A stretch of DNA of 64,000 bases, from NCBI RefSeq assembly GCF_963678635.1, contig NC_087063.1, positions 84,989,574 through 85,053,573 on the forward strand. The letters run 5' to 3'. The notes beneath the pieces were generated by a model that was given only the letters and a program-made list of their open reading frames with translations, had not been told where the DNA came from and made no database searches. Within the stretch, counting starts at the first letter, position 1. Each line of letters starts with the position of its first letter. The DNA comes from Symsagittifera roscoffensis (Eukaryota > Xenacoelomorpha > Acoela > Convolutidae). Shown in pieces: positions 27,801-39,000 of the stretch. Made by a program: the position numbers and the translations under genes.

Positions 27801-30595
27801 GTGTATTTCAAGTTTTGTGAAAGCTAGGGATTGCTTAACAGCAATAAGCACGCCCCCGTGTTTCGATTTTGTTGAGTTGGTAGGTCTATCACATCTAGTT
27901 ATTATGTGTGCAGGCAGAAAAAGCGCGTTGTCAGGGATATTTTCAGTTAACCAAGTTTCGCTTAAGCAAATGATGTCATAATCATTCGATAGTATTATAT
28001 TGCTAAGTTTCATACGTCTATTTATATCCAGTATACTTCGTGTATTGAATGACATAACATTCAGCGATTCTAGTCAGTTGTCATTTCTAGTCTGAGTTGT
28101 GCTGTTTTCCTCCGGTTTAATTGTAACTTTTGTCCAGGTGTCGTCTACTTTTTCATGCAGTTCTAGGTTTCTGATTCGAAGATTTTTGGGGTTTTTACCA
28201 CTGCTGATGAGATTTCTACGTTCTCTCAGGATGGCGTTTTCCAATTTCATTTCTTCGACTGAGAGTTCCTTACTTATGAAGACATTTTTGTCATAACTTT
28301 TGAGGGCCGGTGTTGATGATAGTATCAAGTCTATTTCTCTTGGACAGGTTACTCGTACCAGTATAGTTCTGTGGTTTGCTCGTTCTTCGCTGAACTTTCC
28401 CACACGCTTGAGATCAGTGATATTGCATTCGAGGTTTAAGAATTTCATGATTTTATTTACCTCATCATAGTCATGGTCAAGTCTTTTTCTTCCATCTCTT
28501 TCCTTGATCTCGGGGACCCCTCTTATTCTCAATCCTTTGCTCAGGGGTTTGATTATGTTTTGCGCCGCTACTTGTGACCAGGTTTTACCCTGTTCTGCTA
28601 TTGGCAGGCTTTGGATGGGATCTTTAATATTTTCCATTTTTGTCGAGACTTCGGCTACTACTTTACTTAGTTTTGAAATTTCTTCTTCAATTTTTTTGAT
28701 GTTTTCACTTTTGTCATGTGATGCTGTGCTTCTGATTACTTGATCTCTTTTTCCGTTGGACATACAGGTATTGCATATCAGTAGTGCGTTGTTACCAAGT
28801 TCCAGTATTCCATTGAGTGCAACGGTCGAGAGGCCAGTGCAGACAACTTCAAGGTGCATAGAGCAATTACAGGTGATGCAATTGTATATTGGGTCATTTT
28901 CGTTTATGGGTTTCTTGCATGTTTTGCAAGATTTTTTTTTGTCCTTTGACATTCTCAGTTTTATTTATGTTTACGTCCTCTTATCTCTGTGGAAACTGTG
29001 TTTGGGGATGAAGGTTTAGGTAGTGTACTCGAGTCCTCAGGGTGGTACCTAAAGGGCGCCGGTTGAGGACTGAAGTATCAGTGTTAGGGTTATGAAAACA
29101 GTTGTTTGGGACCTTAAGGGTACTTGATGACTAGCGGGAGAAAACGGTTTTATTTATAGATGTGAATTCACAAAGACATCAAATCTGGCGATACCTAAAG
29201 GGTATCAATAGAAAATTCAGTCTCTGTGAAAATGATGACACCGACAAGTGTTGTTGCCGCAGTGGTATATATTCGAGTAGCCCTCGCTATCAGTTTTTAC
29301 ACAGAACTTCTTGTAGATGATCTTCTTTTTCAAAATCGTTTGGAGACTCGCAAGCGATGCTGTTGTTAAATGCACTTCGTCGGAAGATAGAACAGTTTTG
29401 GTGGTTATTCCTTTCGATATACCGCGATATCGCCAGAGTTCTTCCTTTTTGCGAAGAATATCGTTTACACGTTCCGTTCGGGCTGGTCTTCCGAGTCTGG
29501 GTGGTAGAGCGATAATGAAAACTTTATTGCAACGTTCTGTCAACCGTAGGCCAAGTTGGGATAATTCTTCAGCAACGTCTTCGGGTGTTCTCATTGAGTC
29601 TTTTTTGTCTTTCGTAAACAGATCGTTCGCACCAATGAATAGAGCTATAATATCGTATTCGTTCCTGCGGGCAAGAAGTTTAGAACATCAGCGATACCTG
29701 CACCAGGAAGGCTGAGGATATTGAAATTTGGGAAAGTTAGATTTTTCAATTGTGAGTCTCCGATCAACAAGTGTTGCGACGACGATTTCTTGAATATGTG
29801 AAATCTCATTGGTTTTCACCCATCCACGGCTAGGAACGGACGGGACTTTTTTCGTTTCGAATAAGGTGTTCTTGTTCCTAGCTACAACTTTTCTATTTAA
29901 TAAGTTTATATACCGCGATATCGCCAGAGTTCTTTCTTTTTGCGAAGAATATCGTTTACACGTTCCGTTCGGGCTGGTCTTCCGAGTCTGGGTGGTAGAG
30001 CGATAATGAAAACATTTTGTCTATTTAATAAGTTTATCTTGTCTATTTAATAAGTTACCAGCGGGTACGAATTTGGTTACCAGCCCCATAGTCTAGCTTC
30101 GAATCCCGCGCTTGCTTTTATTTTGAAGAAATAGGCTGGAGCAATCATCTAAACTAGTTTTCTCACTGGACATAAGTAAACTTGCACCTAAATCGCCTTA
30201 TTTTGCTGTACTAAACGGATCGACGAGGCACACCCCTCAGACAAAACGTAATTCAACGTAAAAAAAACTAGCTCACACATCCGCGACCTGCTGTTTGCAT
30301 TGTAATCGTACCTTTGATGACTATGATTTGGTAATTCAGTTTTTATCCAATAAGAGCGCATACTTCTTTACAGGGGCAGTTTTTAAAAATGATTTCTATT
30401 TAGAATTATTTTATTTTAAACTATATTTCTAATTATGTTTACCTCAATACTTTTTCCTTCTAGCTTTCCTAGAACAGTTCCGAGAAGTTTATCATCAACT
30501 TCAGCCCCAATTGCTTCCAAAACAGCGGTAACATTTTGTTTGTTGAGATTCTTTCCGCCCAATTGGACAAGCATACAAGCTGCAAGATATTTCAT
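24692..30595 (-). CDS. RPLP2: 60S acidic ribosomal protein P2, two coding exons
   Basis: P2 forms the ribosomal stalk with P0 and P1 and recruits elongation factors. Exon A is 30595-30443 (51 codons, [20 protein letters not shown]...[10 protein letters not shown], donor GAG|GTAAAC). Exon B is 24877-24692 (61 codons, acceptor TTATAG|GAA). The join is phase 0 and gives 112 aa, the usual length. The N-terminal helical dimerisation domain, the [11 protein letters not shown] hinge, the Ala/Gly linker and the diagnostic C-terminal [11 protein letters not shown] are all present. An acceptor-like TTTACAG lies 8 nt before the ATG, and a GTAAGA donor near 30683 suggests a 5' non-coding exon. The 5.6-kb intron carries the LINE and SGNH fragments. 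Confidence 0.95.
25075..25095 (-). repeat. (TTA)n 3' tail of the LINE
   Basis: TAA trinucleotide run on the plus strand at the 3' end of the minus-strand LINE; CR1-type LINEs commonly end in short microsatellites. Confidence 0.7.
25160..26886 (-). pseudogene. LINE ORF2: reverse transcriptase and C-terminal region
   Basis: RT motifs in order: [87 protein letters not shown] (catalytic YADD) and [20 protein letters not shown]. The frame stops at 25561 and resumes in another frame at 25522-25160, so it is frameshifted. The RT copies element RNA onto nicked target DNA. Confidence 0.85.
27354..28055 (-). pseudogene. LINE ORF2: APE-like endonuclease
   Basis: [51 protein letters not shown] and SDHNP correspond to the metal- and phosphate-binding motifs of the apurinic endonuclease-like domain that nicks target DNA. 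The frame ends at 27354. A linker in another frame follows (27256-26873), so it is disconnected from the RT. Confidence 0.82.
28074..28952 (-). CDS. LINE ORF1 protein with PHD-like zinc finger
   Basis: An uninterrupted 292-codon frame. The N-terminus has [26 protein letters not shown], a Cys4-His-Cys3 PHD-like pattern; a coiled-coil follows ([18 protein letters not shown]), then an RRM-like region ([10 protein letters not shown]...[10 protein letters not shown]). CR1-type ORF1 proteins are known to carry PHD and esterase domains and act as RNA-binding chaperones. Intact although ORF2 is broken. Confidence 0.8.
   Translation of the reverse strand: MSKDKKKSCKTCKKPINENDPIYNCITCNCSMHLEVVCTGLSTVALNGILELGNNALLICNTCMSNGKRDQVIRSTASHDKSENIKKIEEEISKLSKVVAEVSTKMENIKDPIQSLPIAEQGKTWSQVAAQNIIKPLSKGLRIRGVPEIKERDGRKRLDHDYDEVNKIMKFLNLECNITDLKRVGKFSEERANHRTILVRVTCPREIDLILSSTPALKSYDKNVFISKELSVEEMKLENAILRERRNLISSGKNPKNLRIRNLELHEKVDDTWTKVTIKPEENSTTQTRNDN
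29217..29809 (-). pseudogene. SGNH/GDSL hydrolase fragment, one frameshift
   Basis: From ATG at 29809: [20 protein letters not shown] (block I Ser), [13 protein letters not shown]. After a frame change near 29660: [12 protein letters not shown] (block III, GxND) and SSDEVHLT (DxxH catalytic pair). It ends with a Cys/His-rich tail. Oriented like the LINE and ~260 bp upstream of its ORF1, so it may be the esterase part of a CR1-type element or an older copy. Confidence 0.65.
29421..29522. repeat. Internal ~100-bp duplication, copy 1
   Basis: Starts ATACCGCGATATCGCCAGAG and ends GGTAGAGCGATAATGAAAAC. Almost identical to about 29909-30011, one substitution noticed. It lies inside the SGNH fragment. 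Confidence 0.85.
29909..30011. repeat. Internal ~100-bp duplication, copy 2
   Basis: Second copy of the SGNH-fragment segment, upstream of the fragment start. The flanks repeat TCTATTTAATAAGTTTAT several times (29890-30055), suggesting repeated slippage or rearrangement. Confidence 0.85.
30443..30595 (-). CDS. RPLP2: RPLP2 exon A (N-terminus)
   Basis: [47 protein letters not shown]: the N-terminal helical domain of P2. ATG at 30593-30595, donor GAG|GTAAAC at the 3' side. Confidence 0.93.
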
Positions 30596-30682
30596 TTCCG
30601 AAACTGTAAAGAGAAGAAAAACAAGTCAGAGCATATTGTTTTCAAAGCAAACTCAAATACATGGACAGACGCGAGTTCTTAC

Positions 30683-30760
30683 CAGACAACAAAACATTCG
30701 CTCACTCTGATCTCACAGGCGCGGTCGGCGCCAATACATGTTCATTTCGGCATAGAACTT
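30683..30760 (-). other. Possible 5' non-coding exon of RPLP2
   Basis: CTG|GTAAGA at 30683 is a good donor facing the TTTACAG acceptor 8 nt before the RPLP2 ATG. The 5' limit is not visible; the stretch is GC-richer (GGCGCCGACCGCGCC). It lies about 340 bp from the Penelope-like insertion. Confidence 0.4.
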
Positions 30761-31102
30761 TTAGATCGTTACCGCTTAGGGTGATGTCCCATTTGTAACA
30801 ACGTTAATTTGTACCAAAATCAAAAATATCGGTCCCATTTGTACCAAAATTATTCAACTCGATTTCCGATTGGTCGAATTGTGAGCCAACGAATTATTAC
30901 ATTAATTTTCTACTGTTCAAACAGAAAAAAACTAAACAGCAGAATAGTGACCGCCGCAACCGCGCCAACGTGTTGCGAGCTTGCCAACAGAAGGTTGGAC
31001 TCTATACGAAAATTAGAGCCAGTTATCGCCGCAAAGCGGCGACGCGCTTCCACCGGTGACCTTCAACCAAGAGCTTAAAATTGTCGGCTTAAAATTGTCG
31101 GA

Positions 31103-31219
31103 TAAATAACATTTGTAAATTGATGTTTTATCGTCATTTAGAGTAGTTTATTGTAAAAATCCTGACGATGCACATAGTTGCGAAAACGTTTGAAATTTAC
31201 TTTTTAGCAAAAATTTCTT
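31103..31219 (+). repeat. Penelope-like element, left terminal direct repeat (pLTR) with ribozyme-like core
   Basis: 117 bp matching 58522-58638 with one substitution noticed. Contains a hammerhead-like core: CTGACGA at 31162-31168, GAA at 31182-31184, and a palindromic AACGTT (31185-31190) that could be a dimer-forming stem III before a U at 31191. The stem II pairing next to CTGACGA is imperfect. Confidence 0.75.
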
Positions 31220-31439
31220 CAATTTTACTTGTAAATTCGTGATAAACCAAAAAGCGAAGAGCTTGAAATTCAAATTGTTTTCCCATTAAAGGGCCAGTAT
31301 AAAAATTTTTAATGATTTTCATCAAAGTATAGAGAATTTTTATAGTGTTTTTTTATCGATACGAAAAAAATGGCCGATTTTTATTTGAGTTACCGAAATG
31401 TTTCATATTGTAGCAGCTAGCTCCCTGTTCCACAGCATC

Positions 31440-31785
31440 AACACCCTTAACACAGGGGGAAAAAGCAATACGAGAGCCTTGTTACAGCAATTCCTGGCCT
31501 ATCCCTTAATAACAACTTGCTGAACCAAGGAAAGAACCTCCGACGACTACTGGAAGACAGTCCACTGAAGGAGAAAAAAGTGGTTGTGTGGCACGACGTG
31601 GTGAACAACACCATTAGCAGCCACAGAATAAACAACTATCGCCCAGCCGGTGTCGAGGAGCTGACAAACTATTTGAAGACGAAGAAGCAGCAGATATTGG
31701 CGATCGTTTATTGCAGAAGGGAAGCCCCACTTGTTTAGTCAGCTTCTCGGTACAGGGGTGCTCATTATTCCAGCTACAAAACGAC
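31440..31785 (+). pseudogene. Penelope-like upstream ORF, 5' part
   Basis: Reads ..ESLVTAIPGLSLNNNLLNQG, KNLRRLLEDSP, KVVVWHDVVNNTISSH, NYRPAGVEELTNYL. A frame change near 31707 is needed to continue FIAEGKPHLFSQLLGTG..IPATKR to the insertion point. No firm family; the layout is compatible with an SGNH-like fold but the catalytic block I is not visible. Confidence 0.5.
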
Positions 31786-32670
31786 TGTAACATTCGTCTA
31801 CTGCAGTCACACATGAGGCTTAAGAAAAATAGGCCCTATAACCACTGGCTCAAGGGTCAGGGACACTATCTCTTGTGTTTTTCTACCTCAAGAACGGTCG
31901 GAGCCAGTTCGGTTCGCTTGTGACATGAGACTACGACCCGTTACAGCTTAAAGGCTACTACTAAAATATCCCCCCACTCTAGAATTAGAAACGTCCCCAT
32001 ACTTAGGTCTCTAGATACCCAAAATACATGAACGCCGTTAAAAACCGGGTTGGAACAATCCGTTAAGTTACTTTTTATTAGACAGTGGAACTTTGATCCA
32101 TTTCAGATGGATCAACCTAAAACTCGCCTTACCTCAACATAACAATCATAAAACACACTCTAGAAATTTAAATTAAGGACTCACATGTTGATGCGCTCAA
32201 GCACAGGAAGTAATTAAATGGGTGAGCAACTCTAGAATTAACTAAAGTAACTAGATAAGTTCAATGTTTATCAGTTTGAATGGTAAGGGTAAGTTTGAAC
32301 TCAAGAACGAAGTTTTATGTGGACCATTGGGACACTCAAGCTGTCCACCTTTCCGTCGAAGGTTCACTCTGGTTCAGTTCGAATAATTACTCTCTCGGGA
32401 ATACTCTGTCTTCTATTTCAGATAGGACAGCTCTACTCTTGTTCACTATGATGGAAATTGCGAATAGCAATTTCCCACTCGTTTTTATCTGACAACTTTC
32501 CTGCTCTTGTTCTAAAATTGTTCTCCTTTCTTTTTCTGATTTTCAGTTATCGCGAGAAAATCGTGCATGACATGTTCCATTCGAAATTTTGAAAAATTAA
32601 ATTTCACTCCAAAATCAAGTGTTTTCTGCTCTTCTCAAGGTCAAACTTCCAAATATGACCGACTGGCACA
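31786..32670 (-). repeat. Element A 3' LTR (left copy)
   Basis: 885 bp, identical to 54500-55384 except one noticed C/T difference (near 31993 versus 54707). Ends TGTAAC...GGCACA on the plus strand, i.e. TG..CA. The element is on the minus strand, so this copy is the 3' LTR. Adjacent polypurine-like tract TCCGGGGAGTA (minus strand) at 32671-32681. Confidence 0.92.
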
Positions 32671-32681
32671 TACTCCCCGGA
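32671..32681 (-). other. Element A polypurine-tract-like sequence
   Basis: Minus strand reads TCCGGGGAGTA directly before the LTR start TGTGCC. The same TCCGGGGAGTATGTGCC junction is kept at element B (about 60060-60070), supporting function in plus-strand DNA priming. Confidence 0.6.
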
Positions 32682-33099
32682 CTCGAGATCGATGTCCTCA
32701 TCGCGTGCTGTTTTCTGCCAGTGAGTCCCAGAAAACCGAGTGTTGCTCAAGATACAGTGCCAGTGGTCATTTACAGAAGTTTGCAGCAGACTTAAGCTTA
32801 TCTACACCCCAAAATTCACAGCCATGTAAAATTTTCACACTATTGCTAAACAGCAATCAAAATCTGCATTTACCTGCACCTTTGAATTTTCGCTTTTCAA
32901 GCCAATCATTTAAAAATCTCTTTTGTCCTATTCAATCAGGAAATTGTCATGCAGCATTTTGATTTATATAATAAATATAGTATATTAGTAACAATATTTG
33001 CTTTGTTAAAATTTCTTTTTCGTGAATCCAAGTTTCACTCGGATTCACACTCAAGCCCCCTTTCCCTCTCAAGACTCAAGATCCATCCGATTTGCCCAT
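32682..33099. other. Element A 3' untranslated region
   Basis: About 420 bp between the stop of the giant ORF and the polypurine-like tract. No coding sequence or structure recognised. Confidence 0.5.
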
Positions 33100-36000
33100 T
33101 CATCTCGTACTCTTCGCCTTGGAGGTACTGCATCCTGAAGTGCTAGATGCGGCAAACTGTCTCAACAGTTCCTCTTCATCATCGGAACTAATCACAATCT
33201 CCTCCCAAGCCTTCAGCTGTTCATAGGATCGCATCCATTCTCTCTGCTCCTGCAATCTCTTTGCTTGGTTGGGTAGTGCCTTCACCCTAGCTTCTCGGTT
33301 CAAGCAAAAGGAGTTGTGCAGGCTCAAGCTCACGTTCTTCGCCAGGTCTTCCTCTAGTATCGACTCCCTCGCCTTGGTATTGTCTCTAGACATCTTACCC
33401 ACTCTCTTCCATCCCGTCGTGATCGCATTACGATGGGTTAGCAGGGGTCTCTTGAAAGCTTCCGGCCCAATCTCGGCCTGGAACTGTCGATACTCCTTTT
33501 GATGTTTTCTCATGTGATCTTTCGTTGCCCTGTACAACCAAGACGTCAGTGTCGCCCGAAACCATGGAAAGTACCTCAAGCGACTCCATACGTGCCTGAC
33601 TTCCGTCGGTATGGCGAATACTTTGCACGCAGTCTCAAACAACTCGAGTCTCCTGCTGTAGTCTATCGCGTATATTGACTCAGCCGTTGGCGTCGTCGCC
33701 TCCCGATACTTCGTTATATTCTCTTCTATCCATCTCAGAGCTAACATCGTACTCACTACTAAGAGCGTCACCTTCTGCCGGTGATCCGGTAGTCCGATCG
33801 ACCGAATCTCTTCCACATCCCACACCAGGCAAAGGTTCTTGTGATCTGGATACCACACCGTTTGTGCCAAACAGTGGCATGGGCATTCCCCATGAGAGAT
33901 CTCAATGCTCCTGAGATTACGCTCCCCTGAGGCTTCCAAGAGAGGCTCAAGCTCCATCATTTTCTCGTGCATCGTGTCGTTGTCTTCCAGGTTCGGAGTA
34001 CTTCCCACAGGTTTCCCGATCACGTTTTGTCTCTCGTGATCGCTCGTGTTTTCTCTTTCCAACTTCAGAAGATCTTCTCCCCAGATTTCGCTTAAGTCAT
34101 CTCTCAATTCTTTTGGTACTGTCCCTTTGATTTTTCTCAACAACTTGTGCGAGTGATGCGACATCCGAGCCAACCTCACACACTTGGGCACTGAGAAGGC
34201 CTTGTCCACCAGTATTCTCTGGCTGGACACTTCCATCATCGCCATGTGTAGCGGGTAGTGACTTCCGCACAAGTTGGCCATCATTGACCCTATCAGCGAT
34301 TTCGCGTTCAATGGCAAGCCATAAGCTTCGCTCAGGGGAAATCCCATTTCCGCCTCAAGACCAACTTTCCAGCTCCGGATGTGTTTTTGAGTCACCTGCA
34401 ACACCCCGGGCCATGATTCTACGCTCAACGCCGTCACTAAATGATGTTCAGACTCCAGTCTCTCCAGTGCCTGCAGACCACACATTCTCGAGAAGAATCC
34501 GAGAGCTGTCGCTATATTCACCGTGGTTCTCGCGTAACATTCCGCTATTATTTGCACTTCACTTTTCTCCCTTTCTGTGATGTCTTCGAACCAAGTGACC
34601 AGGTCTTCTTTTTGAAACGACAGTACTCTGACGCATGACCGTCCATCGCAGATGTGCTCTCCGTTCCCACACGTCGAATCCAGACAGCTACCCGGCTCCA
34701 ATTTCTTTGCTGACCCGGGGTCGCTCGTCCTTTCGCTTGGCTCTTGCATCTGGGGTGTGATTAGCTTATGTAGCACACTCAACTTCGCCAGATCTTCATC
34801 TTCCGTTGGTGCTAACCTCACTCGCTCGGTGGTTTCCTCGATTAGACTCGCATGGGGATGTGGACACCAGGAGGGTCTTAGTAGCTTCCATATCACTCCC
34901 AAGTTCGTGGTTAACAAGCCATCTCCACCGCCCATGTTCACTTCAACTCTCTTGTTTGAGCGCGGTATGCTTATCACCTCTGGTGTTTTCTCAAGAATCA
35001 GGCCCAGGCTCGGCCCCTCTTTCTCCACCGCGTCTATCTCCATTATTCTTTCTGTCCAAAACTTCAGTAGCTCCGCTACCTCATGGTTTCTGTGGGCTCC
35101 TCCAGCTTCCGAGTCTAAGAAGGGATTGTAGGCTATTCCCATCACTCCAGACACATATTGGTATTCCCCCTTCTCACTGAGTCTCGAGTACTGTTCTGAC
35201 GAGGCCAGGTTACGGTGAACATCATGTTCTTCCTCGAACTTCTTATTAGAGAACCTCCGTACCTCGTCCAGCTTTCGATGGTTCTCTAAGGATAGTCTGG
35301 AACCATCTTCTTTCTCTATTCCTGTACTCTGATATACGTTCAAGATGATCGTTGAGACTCTTCTCTCCATGGTTTTACTTCCACTTGCTCTCTGGTGGCA
35401 TGCCAGGATGGTGCTATCAGACATCATTGACATTGTCCATCTCAAGAAACATGTGGCATCTTTTCTCCTAGCCAGGCTCAAGCCTGAATTGTCCCTGGCC
35501 ACGTGTTGCATCAGTGCCTGATACACCTCTAGCTTCTTGCTTCCCAACTTCAGCCTGTCATACGAGGTCAATGTCTCCAACTCTATTCCCACCAGACTCC
35601 AGGTGAACACTAATTGTCCCGCAGTTCTAACGAAGGGATTCGCCATTAGTGGCGGTGCTGATGAGGATGTTCTCATCGCCTCTTCAAAATGATCCTTCAA
35701 CAAACTCTGCCAGGACCTCTTCAGATGACTTGCCATCTCTATCTTATTAACCTCGGCTTTTTGCTGGGTGGCCCAATTGCGTCGCCTGCGAGCTATTCCA
35801 CTGTCCAACTTCTTCAAGCAGTCCTCCATTTCCTTCAATGTTTCGAGGGCCACCCACCACGTCCGGGAAGTGTTCCTCGTCTTGTTCCTCTCCAATGGAT
35901 CACTCGTCACTTGTTTGCCCATGTCCTGATGTGCCTTCGAGATCCATTCTTTGCCGATCTCCACTTCCCCTACCTGTCCGTTCGTTGAACCTCTCTTCAC

Positions 36001-39000
36001 GTTTACCTTCTGAGGCTTGAAGTCTTCTTCTGACGTCGAACTGGTGGACACCTCTATTTCCGTTTCTACTTCAAGTGGTTTCCTGAGCTCCGAGCTATTC
36101 TTGTATGCCGCCGTCTTGCATCGGGCCAAAACGATGGGCGCCGTCTCTCTCAAGTTTCCTTCCGAAACAGCATCCACTGAAGGACTACCCCATCCTTCCA
36201 CTTCTCTCTTCCTCTTGCGAGTCTTCACATCTCTGCTCGAGGGTGTTGTGGCTATCATCATTGATTCGACCTCTCCATCCACTCCTTCCAACTCTTGCCT
36301 CCCCCCTGCTCGAGCCTTAAGGATATTAGTACTTTTAATCATATTACTAGTCCCAACCTTATCCCTTTTTATATCATCAACCATTTTATCCACAGTTTTT
36401 TGTTTCAGAGTAGAGCTGTCCTCACATTTCTCTTTTCTAGTCTTCGATCGTGCGTTCCTCAGCTCCACTAGCTTGTTCAGCAGCTCTTTTCTTGCTTTCT
36501 CATCCAGGCCCGTTCCTATCAGGAGCGGTTCCCCGAATCTCACTACTGCGTCCCACAGTTCCTTCTTGAACTTGTCCAGCGTCGTCTCGCTGCCCACTTC
36601 TCGATTGAATTCCTCCAGGAACTCCTGCCAAGCGTCATCCTCGAGAGATCCCAAGAATATGTCCCTGTTCCCTTCGAACGTGTTCTTCTCCCTTTCCTCC
36701 GAGCTCAAGAGTAACATCCCCATATTGAAGGTCTCACCTGCCAATGGCAACTCTAGGTTCTTCCGCGGAGACGGAATCAGGGGTGGTGTGGCAGTATCTG
36801 CCCAATTCTCCTCGCTCAAATCTTTCAACAGCTCTTGAGTGGTGAGCTCCTCCCCTGATGGCCCTGGTTCAGGCGTATTCCCCACTTCCATGTCTTCACC
36901 AGCTTCACTGAGAGTTTCATCCATACTCTCTTCTTCTGACTCATGTCTCCTTCTCTCGAGAATTTTCTTAAATCGGTCCTCGACGGGTCCGCTCCTCTTG
37001 TCTCCAGGTGTGTCCACGGACAGTGGTGATGGTGTCGCAGGATCCAGCTTTTTGTATTCCGTCAGTGCTACGTGCAGTTGACCTGCTGCATCTAGTTCTG
37101 TTCCTTCCTGTCTTATTTCCACCTGTTCCAAGCCATAGGGCGCCTTATATTTTCTCGTGGCAAATTTCATGTCGTCCACCAGTGCGACGTGCCCCTCCAT
37201 CACGATCATCCTGCCATCATCCCATATGGGCAACATGTTCTCAAGTCCCTCCTTCTCAAGAGTTCTCAAGACCTTCCTCACCTCATACCCTGGGGGCTGC
37301 GAACCTCTACTCTTTTTCGCTTGCGTCGTCCACGAGTTTACCTTCATCTCGCTGGTATGGAAGTAGACCGCCGCCGTGTAGCCAATGAACAGGGGGTCCC
37401 AGCCATCAGTGAAATCCTTCTGCATTTCCTCCGCCGTCATCCTCGCCATTATGGAGGGAACTACCAAGGGACTATTCATTCCTAAGGTCATCCTCCTGAC
37501 TATTGGGAACTCAGGCATGGTGGCCGGGAGGATTTCTTTCTCCATTATGGTCTCCAGCTCCCTCTTCACCAGTGCGAAGCACTCCTTCCAGGCAGGAATT
37601 CTCAAGATTTCTCGTCCGTCCGCCGTCAATGGGTTCAAGTTCCAGAATTTGGGATACATTTCAATGGGACCCTCTCGCTTGCCTCCCATTCTACATTGCA
37701 TTTGACCCCTGAAGTTGCACACTATCAGCTCGGCATCTTTCACCTTTCCAAAGAGTACCGTGTTGCTCATTCGCGCCCTGAGCACCTCCTGCTGACACCA
37801 ATTCAGCGATGTACCATCCAGTACGCTGATGAGACTCAAGTGCGTCACCGAGTGACGATACGTTATCACCAGGGGATCTGGAAACGCGTACGTCACTGCT
37901 GGACCATAGATGCAGGTCACCACCTCCTCTAGACCCCGGATTATCCCCATTGGGTCCGACCTCATTGCCAGGCACAGGTCCGTCAACAGAGGCATCCCTC
38001 TGTTCGCCTTCTCCCATTCTTCTCTCGAGGTTGGGTTCTCATCTTCACCCGTCATGTATCGATTCTGCATCATGAGGTATTGCACCAGCAGTGTCTTCAA
38101 CCCTGCGGCACACTTGTAGGAGCTGGTTTCAATACTCGTGTGGACTCTCCCCATAGACAGAGGTTCTCCATATTCCATTAACCGATGAAACGACACCAAT
38201 TCCCCATGGGTCAAGAGTACTAGCGCCAGATACCCATCAACTCGAAGTGTCTCCACTCCTCGACTAAACATGTATGCTGGGCCCATGTTGAACAAGTACC
38301 TGGGGTAGACCAAATACAGGGCCAAGAGCAGGCTGATGGGCATGCCCAGTATCTCCTGCACGAAGGCTCCAAAGATAGTCGCCGTGGTACCGAATACTCC
38401 TGCCAAGAATTCCTTCTCCCAGCAAGGACTCAAGAACTTGAGAAACTCGTAATCCCTCCGAGTCTTCAATTCGCCTTTGGCGTGCTCTCTCCAGAACCCT
38501 GCGATTGTCACTTCATTGGCGGCCGAGACAAATCTAGCCACCGTCATGTCTCTTACCTCGGCCAGCTCCAGTTGCTTCTCTAGGAAACTCCAGATTTGTT
38601 TCACGAGGAGTGGTGCTTCTTCCCTCGTTTTATTCGTGACGTTCTCCAGCCTTGGTGTCAGGAATGGCCACCAGCCATTCTCCTGAGTCAAGCGATATTT
38701 CATCAATTCTAACTGTTTCTCCGTCTCGACCACATTTCTCCTCTCGTTGCTGGGACCTCTAGACTTGCTGGTGGAATTTGCGACTTTCACCTCCATAAAC
38801 CGGAACCACAGGCTGGCCGTCAACTGGTTTATCGCCGGGTGGTCGTCCCCGATGACTGGGCTGAACTTGAGTTGTCTAGCAAAGTTCGATATCTCTAGCA
38901 AGAGTACCTCATCCAATACAATCAGGACGTCGGCCAGTCCGTAAAAGCCCCTCAGTGCATGAGATATGTCAGCCCATGCGGCCGGCAATTCTGATTTGTA

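Larger units (their letters stand above)
25075..29010 (-). mobile_element. CR1-type non-LTR retrotransposon, decayed, in RPLP2 intron
   Basis: Sense order: ORF1 with PHD-like finger (28952-28074), APE-type endonuclease (28055-27354), linker (27256-26873), reverse transcriptase (26886-25561), C-terminal part (25522-25160), microsatellite tail. ORF2 pieces lie in different frames, so several frameshifts have accumulated. The PHD-bearing ORF1 and RT type fit the CR1/L2 group. The 5' boundary is approximate, and an SGNH-coding stretch farther 5' (29217-29809) may be part of the same element. Confidence 0.85.

Noticed and set aside
30050-30125. tRNA-like stretch with GCTTCGAATCCCGC (box-B-like)
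   Set aside because: No matching D arm, anticodon arm or acceptor pairing could be traced; at most a SINE remnant.
36017-36838. Long plus-strand open frame (273 codons) antisense to the giant ORF, and many similar ones at 34-42 kb
   Set aside because: They are antisense shadows of a strongly coding minus-strand frame, Ser/Leu/Pro-rich with no domain or start context.
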